From Trebouxia sp. TZW2008 (Eukaryota > Chlorophyta > Trebouxiophyceae > Trebouxiales > Trebouxiaceae), in the NCBI GenBank assembly GCA_002118135.1, contig BDIU01000229.1, positions 124,001 through 188,000 on the forward strand: DNA of 64,000 bases, given 5' to 3'. Positions 10,966 through 22,680 of the stretch are shown piece after piece. The notes beneath the pieces are model-generated. The model saw only the letters and a list, made by a program, of their open reading frames with translations. It was not told where the DNA came from and did not search any database. Numbering within the stretch: the first letter of the stretch is position 1; the number at the start of each line of letters is the position of its first letter. Both the position numbers and the translations under genes were made by a program.

Positions 10966-13900
10966 TCAAAGCTTTGACAGCTGCGCAAGCTCGAGCTTGG
11001 CAATTGAGACTAGATGTACATCATCAGGGCCGTCTGCAAGTCTGAGTGTTCGTGCTCCACTCCACATGGCTGCCAAAGGGAAATCATCACAAACACCTGC
11101 CCCTCCATGCACCTGCAGCAAAGCAACTTGTGTGACAGGGCGTGTTTTGTAAAAACAGCACGTCAGCTGGCTGAGCAGGTGCTCAGTCCTGATATGGGGA
11201 GAAATTCCGCCTAATGCAGCTGAACTGGATGACACCAGGAGGAATGAGATGTATGCATTCATTGTCAGAGCATTGCAAGTTGAGCCACTGAGTCAACAAA
11301 CAGGTGCAGAAGTTGCACATCAGGTTCTCATTGCCGATGGCATTGCAGACAGCATGCAGTCTTCCTGGAGCTACAACTTCCATTGACATACTGATTTGAT
11401 GCGCATGATCTCTGAGCAACATTCTGCTCAAAGAACTGTTTTATGTGGCACACACGTGGGTCATACAGATAGGCACCACAGTAGACTGACTTCAGATCCA
11501 GTCAAGACACGAGGCCGTATAATGTGCAGAACTACCTGGACTGCGGCGTCAAGGACTTTGAGGACCACATTTGGAGCATACACCTTGGCAGCTGCAATCT
11601 GATTCCTGGCTTTCTTGTTGCCATGCTTGTCTAGAGCATGTGCTGCAGCAAGGACTGTCAATCGTGCAGCTGACAGCTCAATCCTGCATCGAGCAAAGTC
11701 TGACCTGCAGGCAACCAGACACAAGATGTCAACAAAAGAAAGTAATTGCTAGCCCTGCAGCAACATAGTCAGCTGTGCAATGTGCAGCAGTGAGGCTGTA
11801 TCCAACCATGGCAACAAGCTTGAGTGCTCGAACTCAACACACAGTGCATGGCAAAGCCAGTCTGTGAGATGACCATGGTGCGCAAGAGTCCTTTGTTGAC
11901 AGATGCAGGGGCTTGACATATCCCTTTCCAATGCGCAAAAGCTCAGATGTGAAGTCATGTCTGCACACAGACAATGGTGCCATGATTTATGCGGCGCAAC
12001 AGGCAAGCATGTTTGTGTGTAAGCAAAGGCAAGACCGGGAAGTGGAACTTGCTATGGAAACTCTCCTACTGAGGATTTTTCCCAGTTTGAATACGTGAGA
12101 AAAGCTGATGCAAGATGTTATGTGATACTCACTGGAAAGTGCCATGCTGAGCAATAGGCTTCTTGAAGGCCACCCGCTGCAGAGCACGCTTGCCCATCAG
12201 CTCAATGGCCCGCTCACCCATACCTGCATAAACATACAATATCAGCATACTGTAGCAATCAACTACCTGCAGCGTAAGGGGTCAATTTCTTTGCGTCGTG
12301 ACAGAATGGATTTGTTGAAGCATACGCCCCCCTTGCTTGTGTCCCTTGTTTGATGAACAGCAAAAAAAGAGACAAAATGTTTGTTTAGCTTGATGGAAAG
12401 ATATCTGCTGTGTGACTTTACCACACCGCTTCTGTACATGGCTATACAACATGAGACAGGCAAGATGAGGACATGCTAGGGCCAGTCCAGACGGTCAAAA
12501 GCAGAAAAGATGAACATGAATCAGGGCAAAATTGCCAGGCTTACCAATGGCTCGCATGCAGTGGTGCAGGCGGCCTGGTCCTAGCCTGCCCTGAGCAATC
12601 TCAAAGCCCCTGCCCTCGCCAAGAAGCATGTTGCTTGCAGGCACTTTAACATCCTGAATGTCATACACACCCCAAACATGAATGACGGTCAGCAATGAGC
12701 CCCGGCAACTGGACATGATACAGAGACAACATCAGATGCAATATGCCAAAAGCCTTGTCACTTGCCAGCCGCTTTTGCTTATGTGTTGAGTATCAGATGT
12801 GCAGCCAAAGCTCTTGAAACAATGGCATCCAGTGAGGATGTTGACAATGACATTGGCATGATTACAGAGTGCAACATCACAACCCCTCATGCTGAATGCG
12901 TATGTGTCATTGCTCCTGTATAAAACCATGCAGGCCACCTGTGCAACAGGTTGATTCCAAACTTATCCACAACAGCAACAGCAACTCCTGCCCTTCACCT
13001 CGGACACGACCTCAGCCCCTCACCTTGAAGACGACCTCAGCATGACCATGGGGAGCGTCATCATAGCCATACACATTCAGTGGGCGCTTCACGTCAACAC
13101 CAGGAGCGTCCATAGGCACTAGAATCATGCTCTGCTGCTTGTAAGTGGCAGCAGATGGGTCAGTCTTGCCCATGAAGATGGCTATCTTGCAGCGTGGGTC
13201 AGGCGCCCCGCTTGTCCACCACTTGTGTCCACTCACTAAGTAGCTGTCGCCATTCCTAAATGTCATGAAAGCAGTAATCAGCTGCTGTCTGAAGAGCATT
13301 TGTTTGCCACTCATATGCTTGTACTATCTAGCTGTCGCCATTCCTGCAAGTTGAGGTGCTGTTAGTCTTGATGTTGTCCTTGTTTTGTGGTGGAGAGGGG
13401 TTCATCAGAAGACTCTTTTTCCATGTTTACATTGCCCCTATATTGCAGCACAGGTGCTTTGCTTAAAGTCTCTGAACCCTTTGTCAACCATGCAAGGCCC
13501 CTCCACGTGTGTCCACTCACCGCGTGACTTTCACAGTCCCTGCAAATTATTGCAGCGGACATCATGTGCATGTTAAGCTGATGTGTTGATGCTCAGCTAG
13601 TGGTGAGTGACCTAATGTCACGTGCAATGCTGTGTGCAACACTGGGTGCGATTGACGCTCAGCTTGTGATGGACTGGTTGCTGGTGGCATTTGTTTGCAC
13701 AGTGCGGTGAGCACGTGTTGGTGATTGAAGGATGATGCATGACTGAATGTTGCTGGCACTCATGTGTGTAGCGGCATGCTCAGGGAGTGATGGACCTTGA
13801 ATATCAAGCACACATGTCCAACGGGAGGCTTACCTGTTGATGAATGACTGGATGTTGGTGGCATCAGAGGAGGCAACGTGGGGCTCTGTCATGGCAAAGC

Positions 13901-16900
13901 AGGATCTGATCTGTCCCTGCAGCAGGGGTAGCAGCCAGCGCTCCTGCTGAGGTCTGCTGCCATACCGGGCCAACACCTACAACCACACACAAACTTTTGA
14001 GTTTCAGGGTGTCTGTGCACTGGCATGCCTACAGAGCCTCACTAGAGTGCAAGATGATGATGGCAAAGCAGGATCTGATCTGGCCTTGTAGCAAGGGCAG
14101 CAGCCAACGCTCCTGCTGTGTCCTGCTGCCATACCAGGCCAACACCTACAACCATGCACAAACTTTTGAGTTTCAGGGTGTCTGTGCACTGGCATGCCTA
14201 GCTGGATCACAGAGCCTCACTCAACACGAGATGACGATGAGAACATGTGTATTCGCATGTGTGCCGTGCAGCAGGGGCGGCAGCCAGCGTTTCTGCTCAG
14301 CCTTGTTGCCATGCAGGACTACTACCTGCAAACACTAACACCAAACATTCAGGAGTCACAATGTCACGAGATCATTTTGCAAAGCCTTGATGCAACATTC
14401 AAGTTATTGTTAGTTGCTGCAAAAGGCGCAAACCTGCTTTCTTCATGCAAGGCCATGAGCAGCAGCGTTGACAAGCGTGTTGAAAGCTATGTAACCAAAA
14501 CATATGCATGACCTATTGCATTACCTCCATGTTGCCAGTATCTGGCGCCGAGCAGTTGAAAACCTCAGACCCTATAGGGCTGCCACCCATAACCTCACTC
14601 AGGAAAGCATACTCCAGGTTACTAAGGCCTGGCCCAATCAGCAGGTGGCGCTCAGCTTCTGGAACCTTTTCCCTCAAGTGTGCAATCTTAGCTGCCATGT
14701 CAGCAGGCAACCACAGATTCCACAAGCCCTCTGAACGCGCCCTGGCCTGTTTGCAGTCATACAAAGTCGTTAATGTGGTAGATGGAAAGGAGCATGGAGT
14801 AAGCACTGATAGCAATTGCAAAAACACGTGAATCCAGCAATACTTTGTAGCACAGCATGCATTTGAGCATGCTACATGCGCGTGCAGTCGCGCCTTTCGA
14901 ACTTGTGTGAAGATGATGGGGCATGCATCTGCCTCGAGTGCCACCTGCATGTGCATGGCTGCCTGAACAAATTATGATAGTCATGGCAGGTAATAAACAA
15001 GAGCTTGGTCACCTTGAGCTCTTTCATTTCGGGGTGAATGGTCCATTTGATTTTGAGATCAGCCGCATGAGCAGCCAGCACCGGTTCTGAGGGGTAAATG
15101 TCCTCATTTATATTCCAAGCAAAACAAAGACCACAGTATAATGATCATGGCAGGTGACAAACAAAGGCGATGTCACCTTGAGCTCTTCCGGTCTGGGGTG
15201 AATGGTCCATTTGGTTTGGGGTTCGGCCGCGTGAGCAGCCATCACTGGCTGTGAGGGGCGAATGTCCTCATCTATATTCCAAGCAAAACAAGGACCACAT
15301 TATGATGATCATGGCAGGCGAGACACAAAGGCATTGTCACCTTGAGCTCTTCCATTCTGGGGTGAATGGTCCATTTGGTTTGGGGGTCGGCCGCGTGAGC
15401 AGCCAACACTGGCTCTGAGGGGTAAATGTGCTCGTCCATGAATTGCTTCAAGTGCGCAACAAGCTTCTGAACCCTAGGCGGTGGGTCAAACCCTAGGTTG
15501 GCAGAACCTGCTGGCTGACCCTCTGATGGCAGCCCTGCAAAAACCAAAACCCGATCTTTGACCTAGACTGTGATCTCCGCAATGTCATAACCTTGCATGA
15601 TCTCCGTGATGTACCAGACCATTCAAAATGAGAGTAGCACCAAGGCCATGCTGAGTACTACTATGCTTTTGGAAATCTCAGGAGACAGAATGCAGCACAA
15701 AGGCATGGAATATTTGTGCTTCTGACATGCCCCATTGTACACACATTGCAGGTGTGTGTCCCTGATGAATATTTGCTAGGTCATGCAGTTGTGACAATGG
15801 CAAACAGGTAGCGACAGTGTAGACATGGCCAGGTTGCGAATTCAACCTTGTGGTGGCTTCAAGCTGAGCTTTGCAGAAGGTTGTAAGCTTCAGCCTGCAT
15901 CGCTCAGCTTCAGACCACCGCGAGGACACAATCATCAATCCAACTGCCCTTCTAATGATGCATAAGCTGGAAAGGTGATGTAGACAATACTGACTCCCAC
16001 AGTCCCTCTCACGCCAGAGACATGTCTACTGATGCATGCCTTGACAAGCTTCTGGAACACATTTCATCTACAATATGGCTGTGCCGCCTCATGTTTCGCT
16101 GGCGCTTGCACAACTTGGTACAGTAAACTCTCTTTGTAACGACTGCTTCGGTCACCAGCAAATTTGTCCTTACATCAAATTGTCCTTATTCAGAGGAACC
16201 ACTGCAGTCAGAAGGCAGTGATTGGTTACCAATGGCGCTGTCCTTACATCGAGACTGTCCTTACATCAAGTGTCCTTACAACGAGAGTTTACTGTAATGG
16301 AGTGTTGCATGCAGCCTGAAGTGTTAGGCTGCAAGCACCGGTGGCATAAAATTTCTGATGAGAGCAGTGTTTGATGAGCTGACCTGAGATATGGTCTGTC
16401 CCCCCTTGCACCATCGCCCATATTGCTGCCCATGTTGAGCTGCTGGATGCAGCCTTGCCTAACAGACTGCAACAGTCTGAACAGGCAGCACAAGTGCATT
16501 CATGGGGAGAATGGTTGATGAGCTCATCTGAGATATGGTCTATACTGCAAGGTTTTTGGCTGATGCGCACACGACTTGATGCTGAACTGCTAGATGCAGC
16601 CTTGACTGACAGACCGCAAGAGTCTGAACAGGCAGCATTCAAAGATTGATAAGCTCATCTGAAACATGGTCTGTGCCCCCTGGAAGCTGGCTGCCACCCA
16701 CATTCCTGACTGTGAGCTGCTGAATGCAGCCTTGCCTGACAGGCTGCAAGAATCTGAGCAGGCAGCATAATGCCTCAATATGGTGATGCTTGATGAGTTC
16801 ACTTGAGACATGGTCCATGCCCCAGTGGGCTTGGCTGCCAGCCATATCGTCTGGTTGAGGATTGCATGATGCAGCTTTACCTGACACGTTGCAAGAGTCT

Positions 16901-19900
16901 GGGTGTTGTTGACAGGGCAGCACCTTTCCACAATCTCACACAGGCCAAGGCGGTGCCTAGTTGTGCATGTCTTGACAAGCAGAAGACTCATCAGCTCACC
17001 TGAGATATGGTCTGTGCTGCCTTGTGTCTGGCTACCACCCAGATTTCGTGATGAAGAACTGCTTGATGCATCCTTCCCTGACAAACTGCGAGAGTCTGAG
17101 CGAGCAGCATAATTGCTTGCAGCAGCAGTCCCACTCATGCTGGGCATAGCAGGGGTGCTGGCATCACCATCCTGATCTTTGACACTCTGGCTGGATCCCT
17201 TTCTAGGCCCCTGCAAGGGCAGCTGTCACGTGAGGAGCTCAGCAGATCACGAATGCAGATTGCACTAGAAAGCCGCAAAATCACAGGCACATCCTCACTA
17301 TAGTATGCATGGCCCGCTGTCAGCTGTATGCGCTTGCTTGCGTTCACTTACATCTGCTGTACTGTTGTAACGTGCTTCTGAGCAGCTTGTGATTGTGGCA
17401 AGTTCAAGCAATCTTTGCAAGTCATTTAAGCTCAATTTTGACAGCTGCAAACTGATGTTGCTGAAACAATACTGAAACAGCATTCACACCATAGTAAATA
17501 TTGTATTGCTGGACATGATTCTCAGGTTTGTAAGGTGATGAGTACTGCGTACCTGTGAATAGATGGCTGAGCTGCCGCCACCCATGTTATCTGACCCATC
17601 ATGACTGGAGGTGGGGTTGCTGCTGACCCCCCCTGACTTCCCCGAAACCCCCCTGCCACTCAATGACGGGTTCTTCGACTTGTCAGAATAGCTTGTGGCA
17701 GTTGCCGTGCCGCTCATGCTAGGCATAGCTGGCGTGCTAGCATCCCCCTCTGACCCATCAGCCTGCTGTGAGCCGCCCTCCTGCTTGGGCCCTTGGGAAT
17801 ATATTGCAGAACTGCCCCCGCCCATGTTGTCTGCCCCCTGGTTGTTTGCAGAGCTGTCGTTGCCACTCTTGTTGCTGCTGCTGCTGCTGTTAGCTGCCTG
17901 ATTACCTCTGACCATGTTGTTACTGCCTGGCTGCTTCTGCTGATGGGAGCTGTGGGAGTGCCCAGAACCCTGCTTGTGGGCAGAACCCTGGCTGCTATCA
18001 GACACAGGGGATGACTCACCCTTGCCGGACAGCTTGGGGTGGTGTTTGCTGTCTGAATAGGTAGAGGCAGTGGTGGCACCGCTCATGCTTGGCATTGCAG
18101 GTGTGCTAGCATCGCCCTGCACCCACACACACAAGTTTGACCCTGAATACAAGGCCAGACTTGCTACACAAGCACACAGCAGGACACATAGACCCTAGCA
18201 GTATTAGCAGCGTGCAACAGCAGAGCGTGTGTGTGCACAGGGCTAATGGAGGACCACTGACAGACGTAGAAGGGCTTACAGTAGATCAGAAAAGTTCAAT
18301 GACAGGTGTCATCAACCTGTATGTTATACAATTCATGCAATATGCTTGACAAGACCTATTTCTGACCTGTTTATCACCCCGAGCACCACCATTTGAGGGC
18401 CCTTGAGAGTAGATAGCAGAGCTACCACCACCCATGCTTCCTGACCCTTGGCTGTTTGACCCCTCATTTTGCCTGCTTGCTGAAGCGCCTGGACCAGTTG
18501 AAGACCTGTCCCTTGATGCCCTTGTTTGCTGCATCAAAAGGCCACTGCTCTGGCTGTTTGCAGCTGTGCTCTGCATCCGGACACTGCTGCTCTGGCTGCT
18601 TGCAACTCTGCTGTGTGCGGGGATGCCATTGCTTGCAGCTAGCCTGTGGCTATGGGCTGAGGTATGCTGTGTGGCAACACGGTTGGAGGAGCTGTGCCTG
18701 TGAGACTGTGTGATCTCTGCAGCTTCTTGAATGACTAACAAGGCGCGTTTGGCAATGCCGGCTACCACCTCTGGTGCTCCCACCTACACATGCACAACTC
18801 CAGTTCAAGGTCTGATTTATGCCTAGAACATTCTGTTGTCTCTTCTCACACACTTGAGCCAATTGTGTGCTGATGAACCCCAAGCAACCCCAAGCAGTAC
18901 AAATCCCACAGCCATCCTTCGTCCACAATGTCTGACTCAAGGGCTACCTCTAACAACAGAGGCTCTCGTGATGATGCCTACAGAGATAATGGCTGCTTTT
19001 ACAGATTTTGAGAAGGTGATGGAAGTGATGCTCTGATGATAGCGTTGTGCTGATCCATGAGATGCAAGAGCTTGCCTGGGCAGCATGCTTGGAGGAGGCG
19101 TTGCCCTGTTGGGCCCTGGCACCAACACCAGCCAGGATAGCAGCAATCCTGAACATAGACAGCGCCTGGCAGAAGGCATAGGTGGTGGGGTCAGGGACCC
19201 CTATCCCTCGGGCCTCACAATACATCTGAATGTACTCCTGCTCGCTGGGAATGCCTGCATGTCATCTTTTGAGCAACATGACTCCAGGACACTTTTGTTG
19301 CAGGAACAAGGCAATTGGCAAAGCAATGCATTCTGACTAAAGTGGTACTTGTGCGTGACTGCAGCAGTATGTCTGATCCAGATGCGGTTTGATGTAAAGC
19401 CAACTTCTGCTGTGAGTACATGCAGTCGCTGCATCAAGAAAAGCACTGAACTGCAGTGAAAATTCGAGAGAAAACACCGTACCCTCAGGCAGGGGTCTGG
19501 GTAGCCCCCGCACCCCTGTTTTGTCACTCAAAGGGAAGTGGTAGCACATGGCACTGTAGGCCAAGTCTGCCAGAGGGTACCCCAGTGTAGACAGCTCCCA
19601 GTCCAGCAGCGCCAGAACCTGGTCTGTAGTGTCTGGTGCATATATCAAATTGTCAATCCTGCAAGTAATCAGAAACAATGTTGAAGGTTGCTCAAGGCAG
19701 ACAGTCAGTGGCATCTGAGCCATGGAAAGAGCTGTCAATCCAGCAGTGCAAACACCTGGTCTATGGTGTTGGGTGCATAGATCAAGTTGTCACTGCTGCA
19801 GGCAGATAGAGCTCATGCTGTGGTGTCTGATGCATAAATTAAGGTTTCAATCCTGCCAACAAGCAGAACCCATGTTGTGATGTCTGGTGCATAGTTCAAT

Positions 19901-21998
19901 TTCTTTCCTGCAACCAAGCAGAAGAGGATTTGAAAGCGACTTGTGATGCAATCAGTGAGTGCTGTCATTCAACAAAACATGTAAAGCGCATATCTTGCAA
20001 TCAAAACCTAGAGTGCTCAATTATCTTGGCAGCCAGCCACACTACAGCCGTCAATGACTTGCAAACAGCTTTTCATACTGAGACCATGTAGGAATCCAAG
20101 CACATCATGCCTAGTGCATGCTGACAGTCGCTGGCACAGAAGCAGGAATAGTCGATGCCAATAAACATCATAACAGGAGCCACTACAAGTAGAAGCGGCG
20201 CAGCATTGTGTGGCATACCTGTAGTCCCCATGAGAGATGCGCCCCACAAACGGGTCACTGTCATCCGCAGGGATGTGGTTCTTGAGCCAGTCTATGAGCT
20301 GCACCATCTCAGGCAGCGCTTGCCCTGTTAGCTGTGCTTGGTACTGCTGAGACCAGCGCCACACCTGCACACCAGCACCACCTGAGACAACTGTCTGGCC
20401 CTGAATTCATCAGCAGGGGTGTAGTTCAGCAGGAGAGTGATTTGAACCAATCTGTTGGCTGAATGATCTCAGACAGTGCTTGCCCTGTTAGCTGTGCTTG
20501 GTGCTGCTGAGACCCGCACGACCACAAAGCACACTGAAATAGTACACTGTTGAAAAGGCTTTGCCGTCCTGACTGATATGACGAGCACAGTAGCCTGCTG
20601 GCCTGCCAGAACGCTGCAAGCCTACTTCCTCAGGCCTCACTCAACATGCATCTTGCCTTGATGGTTCATGCAGACAGGACGCACACAACTATGCTCAGCA
20701 CTGCAGTAAGCCAGCAAAGTACTGTACTGAAGCATTGAACCGTTATAAGCACTTTGCTGTGCTGACTGACCTGACGAGCACAGTAGCCTGCTGGCCTGCC
20801 ATAGCGTTGCAAGCCTACTTCCTCAGGCCTGACTGAGTGCAGCGCTGCTAATGTTGTGGCCTGCTGTCTGTAAGCTGCAGCACGCTCTTGTGGTGACAGT
20901 TCTGGCAGTGTTGGCTCAATGAAAACACGGCCCTGCAGATGCACAATTTTTATGCAATTGTTCAGGCAAAGCTGCTCAGTACTTCAAAGAAGGCAGCATT
21001 ACCCATGCTGTTTCTGTCAAACCAGTAACCATGCACTTAATGTGTTTGAAATCAAGACAAATACTACTTATGACGCAGCAAAGTGCATTGTGTTCTCAGA
21101 CAGCAGCTTGAGAGCATATTGTGGGAGGCACTCCAATGAAGTTTCCATGAGCAATCAGCGCTGCATTTCTGTATCCTGTAGTATCTGTATTATGCAGCAA
21201 TACAGCACTGTCAGACAGTGCAGGACACAACTCAAAGGTCTACATGCAGGAGCGCTGGCATGCAGGCATGCACAAGGCACATGTGATCTGTGAAACTGCA
21301 CTTGCATGGGTTGCATAGATGGCATTGATGCTGCTGCAGAAGTACGACGCAGGATAATGCTAGCTGCAGCTTGCCTTCACATGCTCCATGACGTAGAATG
21401 GAGTGCCAATGACAGCAGAGTCTTGGCACAGACACAAGGCTTCTGGAACTGGCACAGGAGTATCTTTGAGGGCTGCCAAGACTTGGAACTCCCGCTCAAC
21501 AGCATGCGCTGAGGCCAACACTTTTCCTGGTGGCTTTTTGCGCAGGACATACTGCTTGTGATTGGCCTGAGAAACAAACGAACTGGTCAAGGACGTGTCG
21601 TGCCTTGGGTTGCAGTTTCATACATTTGCACTTGTCATTGCAGCTATATTTCAGCAAAGCATTGCTATGCAAGGAAAACATCAGCAGCTATTGACCTTCA
21701 ATAAGTAGGTTGGATTGGACTGCCCATGCCCAAATTGAAGCACCGCTAGCCTATTGCACTCTTGAGGGAAAGCTGGTACGTGCTGCTTGAGATATGCCAG
21801 CAACACTGCCTGCAAAAGGCAAGGATCATATGATACCGCTGTATGGAGCATATCGACGTATGCTGTGTGCTACAAATTGCCAAAGTTTTGCACTTTGTCT
21901 CGCGACGCTCGATCAGTGACAGTGCACTACATGCGTACTTCGTCAAGAGCGTGCGCTTTTGCCGGAGCGCTGACAGCGTCAGACGTCGACAGCCCCAT
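10966..21998 (-). CDS. IBR3 / ACAD10-11-like aminoglycoside-kinase-fold + acyl-CoA dehydrogenase fusion, 18 exons
   Basis: Exons: 21939-21998, 21696-21809, 21375-21566, 20771-20932, 20219-20364, 19483-19658, 19076-19254, 18367-18783, 17553-18116, 17000-17210, 15341-15534, 14525-14746, 13834-13976, 13024-13255, 12545-12653, 12133-12223, 11536-11704, 10966-11112. All phases close: 1175 aa. The N-terminal APH kinase domain (about 20-420) has [22 protein letters not shown], the Brenner motif HGDYR/IDN split by an intron, and [18 protein letters not shown]. Exons 8-10 encode an unusual Ser/Gly-rich linker of nearly 400 aa. The acyl-CoA dehydrogenase domain follows, with [29 protein letters not shown] and KKPIAQHG. 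It ends in SKL, a PTS1 signal. Known relatives act in peroxisomal beta-oxidation: plant IBR3 in indole-butyric acid conversion, mammalian ACAD10/11 on 4-hydroxy acids. Introns 3 and 7 use GC donors. Confidence 0.93.
13320..13545 (-). repeat. fragments of IBR3-like exon 14 start
   Basis: Two short pieces (13320-13342 and about 13492-13545) repeat the acceptor end of exon 14, including the sequence for the SGHKWW region. They are in the intron just upstream of the parent exon, same orientation, too short and mutated to code. Confidence 0.6.
14050..14335 (-). repeat. two decayed copies of IBR3-like exon 13
   Basis: About 14055-14150 and 14255-14335 repeat the 5' half of exon 13 (parent 13834-13976), encoding degraded versions of [21 protein letters not shown]. 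The first copy is followed by repeated flanking intron sequence (ACAAACTTTTGAGTTTCAGG), so the unit was exon plus intron. Confidence 0.8.
15005..15290 (-). repeat. two decayed copies of IBR3-like exon 11 end
   Basis: About 15012-15110 and 15175-15275 repeat the 3' half of exon 11 (encoding [18 protein letters not shown] sequence) with its donor region and flanking intron, at a period of about 165 bp. They lie downstream of the parent exon (15341-15534). Confidence 0.85.
16121..16294. mobile_element. TA-flanked MITE with CAGTAAACTCTC terminal inverted repeats
   Basis: A 174-bp element flanked by TA on both sides has inverted ends: left CAGTAAACTCTCTTTGTAA, right CAGTAAACTCTCGTTGTAA when read from the other strand. 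The interior repeats GTCCTTACATCAA several times. TA duplication and the ends fit a non-autonomous Tc1/mariner or pogo-type element. It sits inside an IBR3-like intron. A diverged relative is at about 40110-40275. Confidence 0.8.
16320..16910 (-). repeat. four decayed copies of IBR3-like exon 10 (linker exon)
   Basis: Copies at about 16365-16500, 16515-16640, 16655-16770 and 16795-16910 repeat the 3' half of exon 10 (17000-17210), each encoding a variant of the [15 protein letters not shown] and DHISGEL stretches. They follow the parent exon tandemly in the same intron. Several stay open over 60-90 codons, so they were probably coding or duplicated recently. Confidence 0.8.
17000..18783 (-). 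repeat. protein-level repeats in the IBR3-like linker (exons 8-10)
   Basis: The linker between kinase and dehydrogenase domains contains a repeated block: [13 protein letters not shown], then [13 protein letters not shown], then YSD...[19 protein letters not shown] occurs at the start of exon 9, again inside exon 9 and in exon 10. Exons 8 and 9 both end next to this block, so the introns sit at equivalent positions of the repeat. The composition (Ser, Gly, Asn, Gln) predicts disorder. Plant IBR3 (about 824 aa) has no comparable linker. Confidence 0.85.
19735..19915 (-). repeat. three decayed copies of IBR3-like exon 6 start
   Basis: About 19736-19800, 19812-19860 and 19868-19912 repeat the beginning of exon 6 (parent 19483-19658, encoding [13 protein letters not shown]) in the upstream intron, each shorter and more degraded than the last. 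Confidence 0.75.
20440..20645 (-). repeat. decayed copies of IBR3-like exons 5 and 4
   Basis: About 20442-20517 repeats the 5' part of exon 5 (parent 20219-20364) and about 20570-20640 repeats the 3' part of exon 4 (parent 20771-20932), in the intron between the two parents and in the same orientation. Confidence 0.75.
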
Positions 21999-22680
21999 TT
22001 CTTTGATTGATTGTGCGCTATCTCACTGGCTTACAGGCCGACGACGGTCTATGTGGCAAGATGCGCTTGCAGGCGATTATCTGCTTTGCTGTAGTTAGCG
22101 CAGCCTCGCAGCAGCTGCCGAACTCTTCACGCTCAGCTCCGATTGCCCTCACGATATTGCAGCTGAGAGACCACCGACCGTGAGATCGAGCCGAGCGTCG
22201 CGATGCAGCGAAGACTAATGCCTTCTGACGTGTAAATCCAGCACATGCCAGCTAGACTGTCTGCAATGCATGCAAATGCATACGAGAATGAGAGAGAGCT
22301 CTGTATGTATCATCTCAACAATGTTGTGACACCAACAGCAAACCCTCAAGCTTCAGGCGAAGCTGCACAGGCATATACACTGCCAGGCTGCCCGGCAGCT
22401 CAGGCGGCCTAAGATGTTGTAAAGTAATGCGACCCAGTGAGTGTGGCACTGAATCATAACTATTCGAGGACATGAGGCACGTGCACGCAAGACCGAATTA
22501 CACATGAATCTAGCAATCTTAAATTGCGATGGAACCTTCGCAGGGCTGGCAAGGTTACTGCCAAGCCTAATGAGTTCTCTGCACAAACTACATGCATCAA
22601 CCTGACTCAGACTTTCGTCAGACAATGCCTTTCACACTGTAATTTATGGCCTGTTGATGTTAAGCACCTCTAAGACGCTT
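21999..22680. other. intergenic stretch, IBR3-like promoter side
   Basis: This lies upstream of the IBR3-like start codon and downstream of the stop of the NTPase gene. It should contain the IBR3-like 5' UTR and promoter. A 90-codon minus-strand frame at 22353-22625 has no supporting features. I see nothing further. Confidence 0.4.
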
